Shown piece after piece: positions 1 through 5,015 of a stretch of 5,961 nt of DNA. This DNA comes from Spirochaetaceae bacterium (GTDB lineage Bacteria > Spirochaetota > Spirochaetia > Treponematales > Breznakiellaceae). The stretch's first letter is position 1, and each line of letters opens with the position of its first letter. The notes under the pieces are model-generated. The model searched no databases and was not told the DNA's origin. It saw only the letters and a program-made list of their open reading frames with translations. Location: contig JAISZQ010000388.1 in NCBI GenBank assembly GCA_031269165.1, positions 1 to 5,961 on the forward strand, in the 5' to 3' direction. The translations under genes and the position numbers were made by a program.

Positions 1-32
1 TGCGTCCGTCCGTGGACGCTTGGGGTACGCCC

Positions 33-59
33 ACAAAACCATGCACCGCATGGTTTTGT
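33..59. repeat. Perfect 12-bp hairpin
   Basis: The arm ACAAAACCATGC at 33-44 is followed by the loop ACC and the exact reverse complement at 48-59. A shorter 6-bp inverted repeat (GCGTCC at 2-7, GGACGC at 14-19) lies just before it. Both sit directly upstream of the palindromic repeat at 61-187 and may belong to the same element, which could extend beyond the window edge. No coding function is apparent. Confidence 0.75.
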
Positions 60-60
60 C

Positions 61-187
61 CCCGCAGAGGGGATAGCGGAGGACGGCTCAAACCATTGCG
101 GGGTATACCCCCGCAATGGTTTGAGCTGGCCGTAGCGAAGGGGGAGACTTCCCCCTTTTTTGCTGAGATTTTGAATAGGCTCTTAAG
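61..187 (+). repeat. Palindromic repeat, copy 1 (inverted relative to copy 2)
   Basis: This stretch matches the reverse complement of about 1971-2100 with only scattered differences. It holds two hairpins. One has 18-bp perfect arms (GCTCAAACCATTGCGGGG at 86-103 and its complement at 109-126) with the central palindrome GGGGTATACCCC. The other has an 8-bp stem at 138-157. Its right end, TTTTGAATAGGCTC at about 171-184, is a diverged form of the TTTTGGAACAGGCTC motif that ends the elements further along the window. This looks like a dispersed, non-coding REP- or MITE-like repeat. Open frames across it are a by-product of its base composition. Confidence 0.85.
138..161 (+). terminator. Terminator-like hairpin with T tract inside repeat copy 1
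   Basis: AAGGGGGA (138-145), loop GACT, and TCCCCCTT (150-157) form an 8-bp perfect stem running into six T residues (156-161). On the plus strand this has the form of a rho-independent terminator, although no plus-strand gene precedes it in the window. Because it is part of a dispersed repeat, the element may carry terminators wherever it lands. Confidence 0.4.
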
Positions 188-308
188 GAGAACGGCTATA
201 AGAGGGAACGCGATGGAACCGGTAAGACGGGGGCACAAGACGCCGGCCGAGGCGAGAGGGATATGGATACGTGGCGAGTCCCTGATGGGGTGTGTGATGA
301 ACCGTGAT
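188..308. other. Unassigned region downstream of the small membrane protein gene
   Basis: I see no convincing gene, RNA or strong hairpin here. The minus-strand operon ends just to the right at 309. No T-rich terminator lies immediately after it on that strand. A plus-strand open frame crossing this stretch has no ribosome binding site and no recognisable protein features. Confidence 0.5.
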
Positions 309-542
309 TCACCGTTCGCTGTCGCCGTAGATTATTTTGTCGTATTTCTTGTTTTCCGCATCCAGCAATTTCAACTGGTTGTTCTGCTTCTCGATTTCCA
401 GTTCCAATTTTCGTGTTTCATATTCCAGTTTCCGTATTTCCGTTTTCCGCTTCTGGAGGCCGGATATGAACGAAAAGAGTATCGCGGGAAATCCGATAAA
501 CACGCCTATTATTCCCGCTATCGGTACGAGTATATTCTCCAT
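309..542 (-). CDS. Small membrane-anchored coiled-coil protein (77 aa), coupled to leuB
   Basis: I do not recognise this as a named family. The N-terminus (about residues 3-28, ENILVPIAGIIGVFIGF and onward) is one hydrophobic membrane segment. It is followed by a basic patch (QKRK, 30-33) and a highly charged heptad-like helix to about residue 66, rich in K, E, L and Q, then a short tail ending GDSER. The basic residues after the helix suggest a cytoplasmic C-terminus. The start overlaps the leuB stop by one base (TAATG), which argues for translational coupling and a real gene; an AAAGG lies about 9 bases upstream. The layout of one membrane helix plus a coiled coil in about 75 residues, with an LLDAEN stretch near the end, resembles PspB of the phage-shock response. 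That is a similarity of architecture only, and a link to leucine synthesis is not implied. Confidence 0.72.
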   Translation of the reverse strand: MENILVPIAGIIGVFIGFPAILFSFISGLQKRKTEIRKLEYETRKLELEIEKQNNQLKLLDAENKKYDKIIYGDSER

Positions 543-1681
543 TAAAGGCCTTTGATTACCGCTTCGCCCATCTCTGTAGTGCCGACAATCTTTTCGTGTA
601 CGGAATTCCCGTTCCGGCTTGCGATGTCGGCGGTACGGAGGCCCGCGTCGAGGGCGGCGTTGACGGCGTTCTCTATCGCGACGGCTTCTTTTTCGAGGCT
701 GAAAGAATAACGGAGCATCATCGCCGCCGAAAGTATCGCGGCAAGCGGGTTGGCGAGGTTTTTCCCGGCGATGTCCGGTGCCGATCCGTGGATGGGCTCG
801 TACAAACCGTGCCCGTTGCCGATACTCGCCGACGCCAGCATCCCGATCGACCCGGTAAGCACCGAAGCCTCGTCGGAAAGAATGTCGCCAAAAAGATTGG
901 ATGTAACCAGCACGTCAAAATGCCCCGGCGCACGGATAAGCTGCATCGCCGCATTGTCGACATAGAGATAGTCGGTAGTCACCGAAGGATAGTCCGGAGC
1001 CACGTCTTTGGCCACCTCCCGCCAAAACCGCGAGGACTCAAGCACGTTGGCCTTATCGACCAGCGTGAGTTTCTTGCGCCGCTTCATCGCCGCCTCGTAG
1101 CCGACACGAAGCACCCGCTCGATCTCGGCGCGGCTGTACTTTTCCGTATCGAACGCGAACGCGAGCGCTTTTGCGCCTGCGTCCGAACCTGCCGCTTCCG
1201 CGTTTCCGCCCCGGCCTCGCTCGCCAAAATAAATCCCGCCCGTCAACTCGCGCACGATGAGCAGGTCAAACTCCGCCTTTCCCTCGTGATGACTGGCCTT
1301 AAGCACCTCGTCCTTCAGCGGGCAAGCGTCCTTCAACTGGGGCAACAACGCCGCAGGCCGCAAATTGGCGAAAACCCCCAGTCCCGCCCGAAGTCCCAGC
1401 AACGCCCGCTCAGGCCGCTTATCGCCGGGAAGGGTATCCCACTTGGGGCCGCCCACCGCTCCCAGCAACAGCGCGTCCGCAGACTTAGCCGCTTCAAGCG
1501 TCTGGGGGGGCAACGGTTCCCCGAACGCCTCATCATCAATGGCGCAACCACCCGCTTTTAATGGAAGAAACTCGAAACTGTGCCCGTATTTTTTCCCGAC
1601 GGCCTTGAGAACCTGCGTGGCCCAAGACGTTACCTCAGGCCCGATCCCGTCCCCCGCGACCACCGCAATTTTGTACTTCAT
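542..1681 (-). CDS. leuB: 3-isopropylmalate dehydrogenase
   Basis: This enzyme performs the NAD-dependent oxidation and decarboxylation of 3-isopropylmalate in cytoplasmic leucine biosynthesis. The 379-residue protein opens with MKYKIAVVAGDGIGPEV, typical of the family. By alignment to the Thermus enzyme, the substrate and catalytic residues are R98 and R108 (LRAGLGVFANLRP), R144 and Y151 (RELTGGIYFG), K210 (VDKANVLESSRFWR), D242 (VDNAAMQL), and D266 and D270 (NLFGDILSDEASVLTGS). HGSAPDIAGKNLANP (298-312) is the adenine-side loop, and D303 fits NAD rather than NADP. It is about 15-20 residues longer than many LeuB proteins because of two loop extensions (about 128-138 and 156-176). The start at 1681 is chosen because it gives the canonical N-terminus; an in-frame ATG at 1729 lies inside the tRNA. 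The only Shine-Dalgarno-like bases (AGGGG) belong to the tRNA acceptor stem. No leuA, leuC or leuD is present in the window. Confidence 0.97.
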   Translation of the reverse strand: MKYKIAVVAGDGIGPEVTSWATQVLKAVGKKYGHSFEFLPLKAGGCAIDDEAFGEPLPPQTLEAAKSADALLLGAVGGPKWDTLPGDKRPERALLGLRAGLGVFANLRPAALLPQLKDACPLKDEVLKASHHEGKAEFDLLIVRELTGGIYFGERGRGGNAEAAGSDAGAKALAFAFDTEKYSRAEIERVLRVGYEAAMKRRKKLTLVDKANVLESSRFWREVAKDVAPDYPSVTTDYLYVDNAAMQLIRAPGHFDVLVTSNLFGDILSDEASVLTGSIGMLASASIGNGHGLYEPIHGSAPDIAGKNLANPLAAILSAAMMLRYSFSLEKEAVAIENAVNAALDAGLRTADIASRNGNSVHEKIVGTTEMGEAVIKGL

Positions 1682-1682
1682 A

Positions 1683-1754
1683 CAGCCCCTAGGGGAATCG
1701 AACCCCTCTTTTAAGATTGAGAATCTCATGTCCTAACCGATAGACGAAGGGGCC
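1683..1754 (-). tRNA. tRNA-Glu (anticodon CTC)
   Basis: The 72-nt minus-strand sequence folds as a complete cloverleaf. The 7-bp acceptor stem pairs GGCCCCT with AGGGGCT, with a G-U first pair. The D stem is GTCT/GGAC around an ATCGGTTA loop. The anticodon stem is TGAGA/TCTTA with loop TTCTCAA, placing CTC at 1721-1719, which reads GAG. The variable loop has four bases. The T arm is AGGGG, TTCGATT, CCCCT. The discriminator base is G at 1683 and CCA is not encoded, so CCA must be added after processing. It is the first gene of the transcript, about 37 nt after the predicted start site, and leuB begins one base beyond its 3' end. An all-CTC glutamate anticodon implies another tRNA-Glu(TTC) elsewhere in the genome. 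Confidence 0.96.
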
Positions 1755-1797
1755 TCATGATGCCGGATTGTCTAAACCCTCTCACTTGTCGGGGCTT

Positions 1798-1828
1798 ATT
1801 ATAGCATTACACCATAAGAGCGTGTCAA
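1798..1828 (-). promoter_or_regulatory. Sigma-70-type promoter for the tRNA-Glu-leuB operon
   Basis: Reading the minus strand, TTGACA (1828-1823) and TATAAT (1803-1798) are both perfect consensus hexamers. A TGC immediately before the -10 makes it an extended -10. The spacer is 19 bp, longer than the 17-bp optimum, which the extended -10 may offset. Initiation is expected near 1791, in a C-rich stretch (AAGCCCCG), as is common for stable-RNA promoters. This leaves a leader of about 37 nt before the tRNA. No other promoter is visible for leuB. Confidence 0.85.
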
Positions 1829-1972
1829 GAGGGGTCGTGCGGGTCTCGCGGTCTTCGACAATCGCGGCAAACGAACCATGAGGGAGCGTTTATGGCCCCA
1901 TTACATCCGCGTTATCGATAAAAATCAGCCGCTGTTTACGGCGCAATCTGCGGTTCTTTTGGTTTCCGTTTG
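1829..1972. other. Intergenic stretch upstream of the tRNA promoter
   Basis: No gene or strong structural signal is apparent. A short imperfect stem (GCCG at about 1928-1931 with CGGC further on) is the only local symmetry. The sequence lies between the tRNA promoter and the element starting near 1973. Confidence 0.4.
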
Positions 1973-2162
1973 AGGTTGTTCCAAAACCCAGCAAAAGGGG
2001 GAAGTCTCCCCCTTCGCTCCGGCCCGCTCAAACCATTGCGGGGGTATACCCCGCAATGGTTTGAGCCGTCCTCCGCTATCCCCCTCTGCGGGAGGCCCAG
2101 CCCCCCGCAACGCCCCCGAATCACCGCAAGGAAAAAACTTCGCGGGGGTTTGGAACAGCCTC
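1973..2162. repeat. MITE-like element containing palindromic repeat copy 2
   Basis: The ends are imperfect inverted repeats of about 16 bp: GAGGTTGTTCCAAAACC at 1973-1989, and GGTTTGGAACAGCCTC at 2147-2162. Inside lies the inverted second copy of the repeat seen at 61-187. It includes the 18-bp-arm hairpin (2026-2043 and 2049-2066, same GCTCAAACCATTGCGGGG arm) and the 8-bp GC hairpin (1995-2014). No transposase is encoded. The terminal motif TGTTCCAAAAC recurs at 2921 and, inverted, at 3190, which supports a family of small elements moved in trans. Confidence 0.65.
1993..2014 (-). terminator. Terminator-like hairpin of repeat copy 2
   Basis: On the minus strand AAGGGGGA, loop GACT, TCCCCCTT is followed by only four T residues in total, so it is a weaker version of the hairpin at 138-161. 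It would act on transcripts coming leftward from the transposase-like gene, before the tRNA-Glu promoter, and so could insulate the operon. Confidence 0.3.
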
Positions 2163-2296
2163 CCCTGTCAACAACGTAAGAATTTTGTCCGCGGATTGTG
2201 CCCTCGTATCCCGGCACGATTCAAACTGTGGGCAAAGATTGTTTCAAAACGTTGCCTGTCTGCCGTGGCATAGGCAGAAGGGCAGACCTCTCCCAA
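2163..2296. other. Intergenic stretch with no recognised gene
   Basis: No coding or RNA gene is supported. It contains loosely paired fragments such as CTGCC at about 2260 with GGCAG at 2274 and again near 2281. These look like decayed repeat material related to the hairpin cluster that follows. Confidence 0.4.
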
Positions 2297-2334
2297 GGCC
2301 ATCGGTTGGCCGATGGCCCGCCGTCTTTGGACGG
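2297..2334. repeat. Two adjacent short hairpins
   Basis: GGCCATCGG (2297-2305), loop TTGG, and CCGATGGCC (2310-2318) form a perfect 9-bp stem. CCGTC (2321-2325), TTTG, GACGG (2330-2334) form a second stem two bases later. Neither has a T tract on either strand, so they look like REP-type structures rather than terminators. Confidence 0.6.
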
Positions 2335-2365
2335 GGACCCCGAGGCTGTTTGTAACGCCGTTTTG

Positions 2366-2400
2366 CCGGTTAATCGGGGGCTTTGCCTCCGATTAACCGG
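2366..2400. repeat. 16-bp-stem hairpin at the 3' end of the transposase-like gene
   Basis: CCGGTTAATCGGGGGC (2366-2381) pairs with GCCTCCGATTAACCGG (2385-2400) across a three-base loop, with a single G-T pair. The distal stop codon (TAA, 2395-2393) of the transposase-like reading frame lies inside one arm. No T tract follows on the minus strand. REP-like hairpins flanking RAYT genes are a known arrangement, and this position fits it. Confidence 0.7.
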
Positions 2401-2899
2401 GCGGAAACGCCGGATTAGGCTGGTTTTTGGGCGAAAAACTCGTTTTTGCCTCCCATACCTCCGTCCTTAGGCTGTCCCAACTCAGCGCGTAGGCCATTGC
2501 CGCCGGGATTGGTGTCTTTGCCTCCGCCACAACCGCATCCCAGTCCACCTATTCCGCCCCCTCAGGCGGCTCCCCCGCCAGAATCTCCGACCAGTACCGC
2601 TCTCCCCAAAGATGCGCCTTTCTTCCCGTCCGCACGTTAAACCGGAGGGAGAACGTTTGTTTCAGCCACTGCATAATCTTGGGCAGTTCAAGCCCGTTGG
2701 CGGGCTTTATGTAGAACGTGAGCCATGCCTCATTGAGTACAAGCCCGCGCATCTCGAAACCGAATTTCGCCTTCGTTTCGATGAGAACGCGGTAAAAGAG
2801 TACTACCGCCCACGCCAGCCGGAACAAAGGCTCGCCGACATTAACCTCGGTGCGAACCTCGTACCAGACATTTTCCGCCAATTCTCTTGATCCTTTCAT
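2393..2899 (-). pseudogene. REP-associated (Y1/IS200-like) transposase remnant, interrupted by an amber codon
   Basis: Residues 11-110 resemble RAYT/IS200-like single-strand transposases, especially YIKPANGLELPKIMQWLKQ (63-81) and the following GRKAHLWGERYWSEIL (92-107), the equivalent of the family's GR.GH.W..R[FY] region. The expected HUH metal-binding motif (H-x-H near 'NHxHLLI') is replaced by NEAWLTFYI at 56-64, so the catalytic histidines are absent. The frame stops at TAG (2551-2549) after 116 residues. Beyond it, 51 more in-frame codons without a stop read like protein (for example PIPAAMAYALSWDS and KTSFSPKNQPNP) up to TAA at 2393. The start at 2899 is preferred over the ATG at 2905 because AGGAAG then lies six bases upstream. 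The gene is probably inactive, or a catalytically dead relative. A functional 116-residue form ending at 2549 cannot be excluded. Confidence 0.65.
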
Positions 2900-2920
2900 A
2901 GACATCTTCCTGTAGAGAGA

Positions 2921-3201
2921 TGTTCCAAAACAGAAGTTTCGGAACGGCCTTGTCCCTCTATTAAGGCGTTGGGAACCGTCCTGCTTTAGTCAAACGGGAA
3001 AAAAGCGCGAAAAAGGCGAAAAACAGTGTGGTTTTGAAAGGCTTGGTGCGTTGCGGCGCGTATAGCCCCGGGCTTCTCTGCCTCATAGAATACGCTATTT
3101 ATCTGCGGGGACAATCGTGTCGGGACACGAGGCTTTAGCCTTGCGAAACTACAATAGCCGAAGGCGACAGCCTGTCAAAACTCTTTTCGTGTTTTGGAAC
3201 A
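2921..3201. repeat. 281-bp region bounded by a perfect 12-bp inverted repeat
   Basis: TGTTCCAAAACA (2921-2932) and its exact reverse complement TGTTTTGGAACA (3190-3201) bound a stretch with no gene. The right end continues GGCTC, as in the other copies of this motif. Inside are short hairpins, for example TCGTGTC/GACACGA near 3116-3131 and AGGCT-TT-AGCCT near 3130-3141. Together with 1973-2162 this suggests small non-autonomous mobile elements with common ends. Its left end sits about 20 bases upstream of the transposase-like start codon, so it may carry part of that gene's upstream region. Confidence 0.55.
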
Positions 3202-3253
3202 GGCTCACTCTTCAAAATTATGCTGATTTCACAACCTTTGTCGGTTAAAAAAG

Positions 3254-3280
3254 GAAATGACGTTGCCCATGGGTCATTTC
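3254..3280. promoter_or_regulatory. Inverted repeat upstream of the selD promoter
   Basis: GAAATGAC (3254-3261) and GTCATTTC (3273-3280) are perfect 8-bp arms around an 11-base centre that itself contains the palindrome CCCATGGG. The site lies about 33 bp upstream of the selD -35 box and could be an operator. On the minus strand the same hairpin is followed by CCTTTTTT, so it could also act as a terminator for antisense transcription. The sequence alone does not decide between these. Confidence 0.4.
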
Positions 3281-3312
3281 TATTGTGGCTTGACAATTGC
3301 CGGAAACACCTT

Positions 3313-3341
3313 TTGCAAAATTTCTCAAAAAGTGTTATAAT
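3313..3341 (+). promoter_or_regulatory. selD promoter with extended -10, predicting a leaderless mRNA
   Basis: TTGCAA (3313-3318) and a perfect TATAAT (3336-3341) are spaced by 17 bp, and TGT before the -10 gives an extended -10. Only six bases separate the -10 from the selD ATG at 3348, so transcription should begin at or within a base or two of the start codon. A consensus TTGACA at 3290-3295 also exists. Its best partner is CAAAAT at 3316-3321 with a poor 20-bp spacer, which would give a leader of about 20 nt that still lacks a Shine-Dalgarno sequence. Confidence 0.65.
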
Positions 3342-3347
3342 AATGAT

Positions 3348-4367
3348 ATGTCACTTTTGTCAACCTGTACGTCGGGAGGATGCGGCGCGAAAATCGGGGC
3401 CGGGGAGTTGTCCGCGTTAATCGGCGCGTTGCCGGTTAAGCATGACCCCCGGCTTGTCGTGGGGTTTGAGGGCAGGGAGGATGCGGCGGTCTGGGCGCTG
3501 GATGACGGGAAATTTTTGCTGTCAACGGCGGACTTTTTTTCACCGATGATTGACGACGCCTACCTGTTCGGGAAAATTGCCGCGGCAAACGCGCTTTCCG
3601 ATATTTACGCGATGGGCGGGAAGCCGCTGTTCGCGCTTAACCTTGTATCATTTCCCCAGAAATTGGACAAGGCGTTTCTCGCCGAGATTCTCCGGGGCGG
3701 CGCGGAAAAACTGCTCGAAGCGGATGCCGTTCTCGCCGGGGGGCATTCGATCTACGACCACGAACCCAAATACGGCCTCGCGGTGACGGGCATCGCCGGA
3801 AATGTGTTGCGGAACAATACCGCTGAAACCGGCGACGCGGTGATCCTCACCAAACCGCTGGGCGTGGGGCTTATCATGTCGGCGACGCGGGAGGAGAAAG
3901 CGGACCCTGAGCACACGAAGGCGGCGGCCGCCTCAATGGAGCGGCTCAACCGTTATGCCGCCGAAAAGATTGCCGCATTGGGCAACGCCGTCCATGCTTC
4001 CACCGACGTAACCGGTTTCGGGCTTGCCGTCCATGCGGCGGAGATGGCGGGAGCGCGTCACACCATCGCGCTGGATACCGCGTCGTTGCCGCTCATCGCC
4101 GGGGCGGCCTCGTATGCGACAGAAGCGTTTAGCACCGGCGGCGGCGGGCGGAACCGTGACTATATGGAAGGAAAAATCGCGCTCAACGGGGTGTCCCACG
4201 AGATGCGGGAACTGCTCTTCGACCCGCAGACTTCAGGCGGCCTCCTTGTCGCCGTCCGCAAAGACGCGGCCCAAGCCCTCTGTGATGCCATCCGCCGTGA
4301 CGACCCGTTTGCGGCCGTCATTGGCGAAGTGCGGGATCGGGGCCCGTGGACCGTGGAAGCCGCGTAA
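3348..4367 (+). CDS. selD: Selenide, water dikinase (selenophosphate synthetase), cysteine form
   Basis: SelD makes selenophosphate from selenide and ATP, the selenium donor for selenocysteine and selenouridine synthesis. The 339-residue protein (E. coli, 347) has the full family pattern. The N-terminal SGGCGAKIG places the catalytic Cys at 12 and Lys at 15. Mg-ATP aspartates are D45 (REDAAVW), D62 (STADFFSPMIDD), D85 (NALSDIYAMGGKP) and D220 (STDVTGFGL). Other matches are LAGGHSI (129-135) and DPQTSGGLL (292-300). The catalytic position is Cys (TGC), not selenocysteine, and the second Cys of the E. coli GCGCK motif is Ala. The start is set at 3348 because it gives a normal-length N-terminus. 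A TTG at 3297 would add 17 residues across the promoter. No Shine-Dalgarno sequence precedes either. No selA, selB, selC or selenouridine synthase is nearby, so selD appears to be a single-gene unit. Confidence 0.96.
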   Translation: MSLLSTCTSGGCGAKIGAGELSALIGALPVKHDPRLVVGFEGREDAAVWALDDGKFLLSTADFFSPMIDDAYLFGKIAAANALSDIYAMGGKPLFALNLVSFPQKLDKAFLAEILRGGAEKLLEADAVLAGGHSIYDHEPKYGLAVTGIAGNVLRNNTAETGDAVILTKPLGVGLIMSATREEKADPEHTKAAAASMERLNRYAAEKIAALGNAVHASTDVTGFGLAVHAAEMAGARHTIALDTASLPLIAGAASYATEAFSTGGGGRNRDYMEGKIALNGVSHEMRELLFDPQTSGGLLVAVRKDAAQALCDAIRRDDPFAAVIGEVRDRGPWTVEAA

Positions 4368-4486
4368 AGCCCCCGGCAGAGACAGCCCTCTTCTGCTTTC
4401 CCGCATCCGGGCAATCTACGGTCAACGTGACTCAGCCGTCACCGTAATCGGGAGCATCACGAAGGGCCGTCTGTCCGCCGTCTGTC
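4368..4486. other. Spacer between selD and the tandem array
   Basis: No gene or clear terminator is seen. CCCG-CATC-CGGG near 4402-4413 is a weak 4-bp stem without a T tract. Towards the right the sequence grades into a degenerate array unit, whose first recognisable part is GAGCGTTGTTCCCATCGAC at about 4489. Confidence 0.45.
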
Positions 4487-4538
4487 GGGAGCGTTGTTCC
4501 CATCGACAACCGCTTCCTAAACGGTACCCGCCCCCGTC

Positions 4539-4633
4539 CGTCATTGCGAGCGAGCGGCACATTGCCGAGCGAAGCAATCCAGTGGGAAGGCCGCCTCGTC
4601 TGGATTGCTTCACCCTACGGGTTCGCAATGACG
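4539..4633. repeat. Palindromic element 1 in the array (95 bp)
   Basis: The ends CGTCATTGCGA and TCGCAATGACG are perfect 11-bp inverted repeats. An inner pair, GAAGCAATCCAG and CTGGATTGCTTC, adds 12 bp, and CGGCACATTGCCG forms a side stem. The sequence belongs to the widespread class of bacterial palindromic repeats built on CGTCATTGCGAG and AAGCAATCCAG. Confidence 0.9.
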
Positions 4634-4729
4634 TGGAGCCGCTATCTAAACACTACCCGCCAAGAGGCGTGCTCGTTGGCGTTGCTTTTCCTGCCGACTG
4701 CCGCCCGCTCAACAGTACCCGTCCTTGTC

Positions 4730-4824
4730 CGTCATTGCGAGCGAGCGGTACATTGCCGAGCGAAGCAATCCAGTGGGGAGGCCGCCTCGTCTGGATTGCT
4801 TCACCCTACGGGTTCGCAATGACG
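4730..4824. repeat. Palindromic element 2 in the array (95 bp)
   Basis: It is nearly identical to the element at 4539-4633, with the same ends and inner arms. One change (GGTACATTGCC in place of GGCACATTGCC) affects the side stem. It lies exactly 191 bp after the first copy. Confidence 0.9.
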
Positions 4825-4920
4825 TGGGGCCGCTCGCTAAACGGCACCCGCCCAGAGGCGTGCTGCTTGGTGTTGCTACCCCGGTCGGTAACCGATTTCT
4901 AAACAGAACCCGTCCCCGTC

Positions 4921-5015
4921 CGTTATTGCGAGCGAGCGGCACATTGCCGAGCGAAGTAATCCAGTGTGGGAACGCCTCGTCTGGATTGCTTCACCCTGCT
5001 CACTTCGCAATGACG
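4921..5015. repeat. Palindromic element 3 in the array (95 bp, diverged)
   Basis: It has the same length and phase as the first two, again 191 bp further on. Substitutions include CGTTATTGCGA at the left end, AAGTAATCCAG in an inner arm, and CTGCTCACTTCGC near the right end. It is thus older or under less homogenisation. Confidence 0.88.

Noticed and set aside
12..545. Plus-strand 177-residue open frame
   Set aside because: It starts inside palindromic repeat sequence, has no ribosome binding site, and runs antisense to the better supported 77-residue gene. The C-terminal part is low-complexity F/L/V-rich antisense sequence.
596..1561. Long plus-strand open frame (321 residues) opposite leuB
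   Set aside because: It is antisense to a clear leuB. The arginine-rich, motif-free translation is typical of the shadow of a GC-rich gene.
1682..1729. Upstream in-frame ATG extending LeuB by 16 residues
   Set aside because: The ATG at 1729 lies in the tRNA anticodon arm and the added residues do not resemble any LeuB N-terminus.
1925..2217. Minus-strand open frames whose peptides match those in the first repeat (GDSGGRLKPLRGIPPQWFE)
   Set aside because: The shared peptide reflects the shared DNA palindrome in both copies. Other frames are equally open and no start signals are present.
2549..2551. TAG in the transposase-like gene as a pyrrolysine or selenocysteine codon
   Set aside because: Selenocysteine uses TGA, and nothing in the window points to pyrrolysine genes. 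A nonsense mutation is the simpler reading.
3297..3347. TTG start adding 17 residues to SelD
   Set aside because: The extension would cover the -35 and -10 elements, has no Shine-Dalgarno sequence, and gives an N-terminus unlike that of the family.
4024..4902. Plus-strand open frame of 292 residues overlapping selD and the array
   Set aside because: Its first part is a frame-shifted shadow of selD and its second part is translated repeat sequence, with no start signal.
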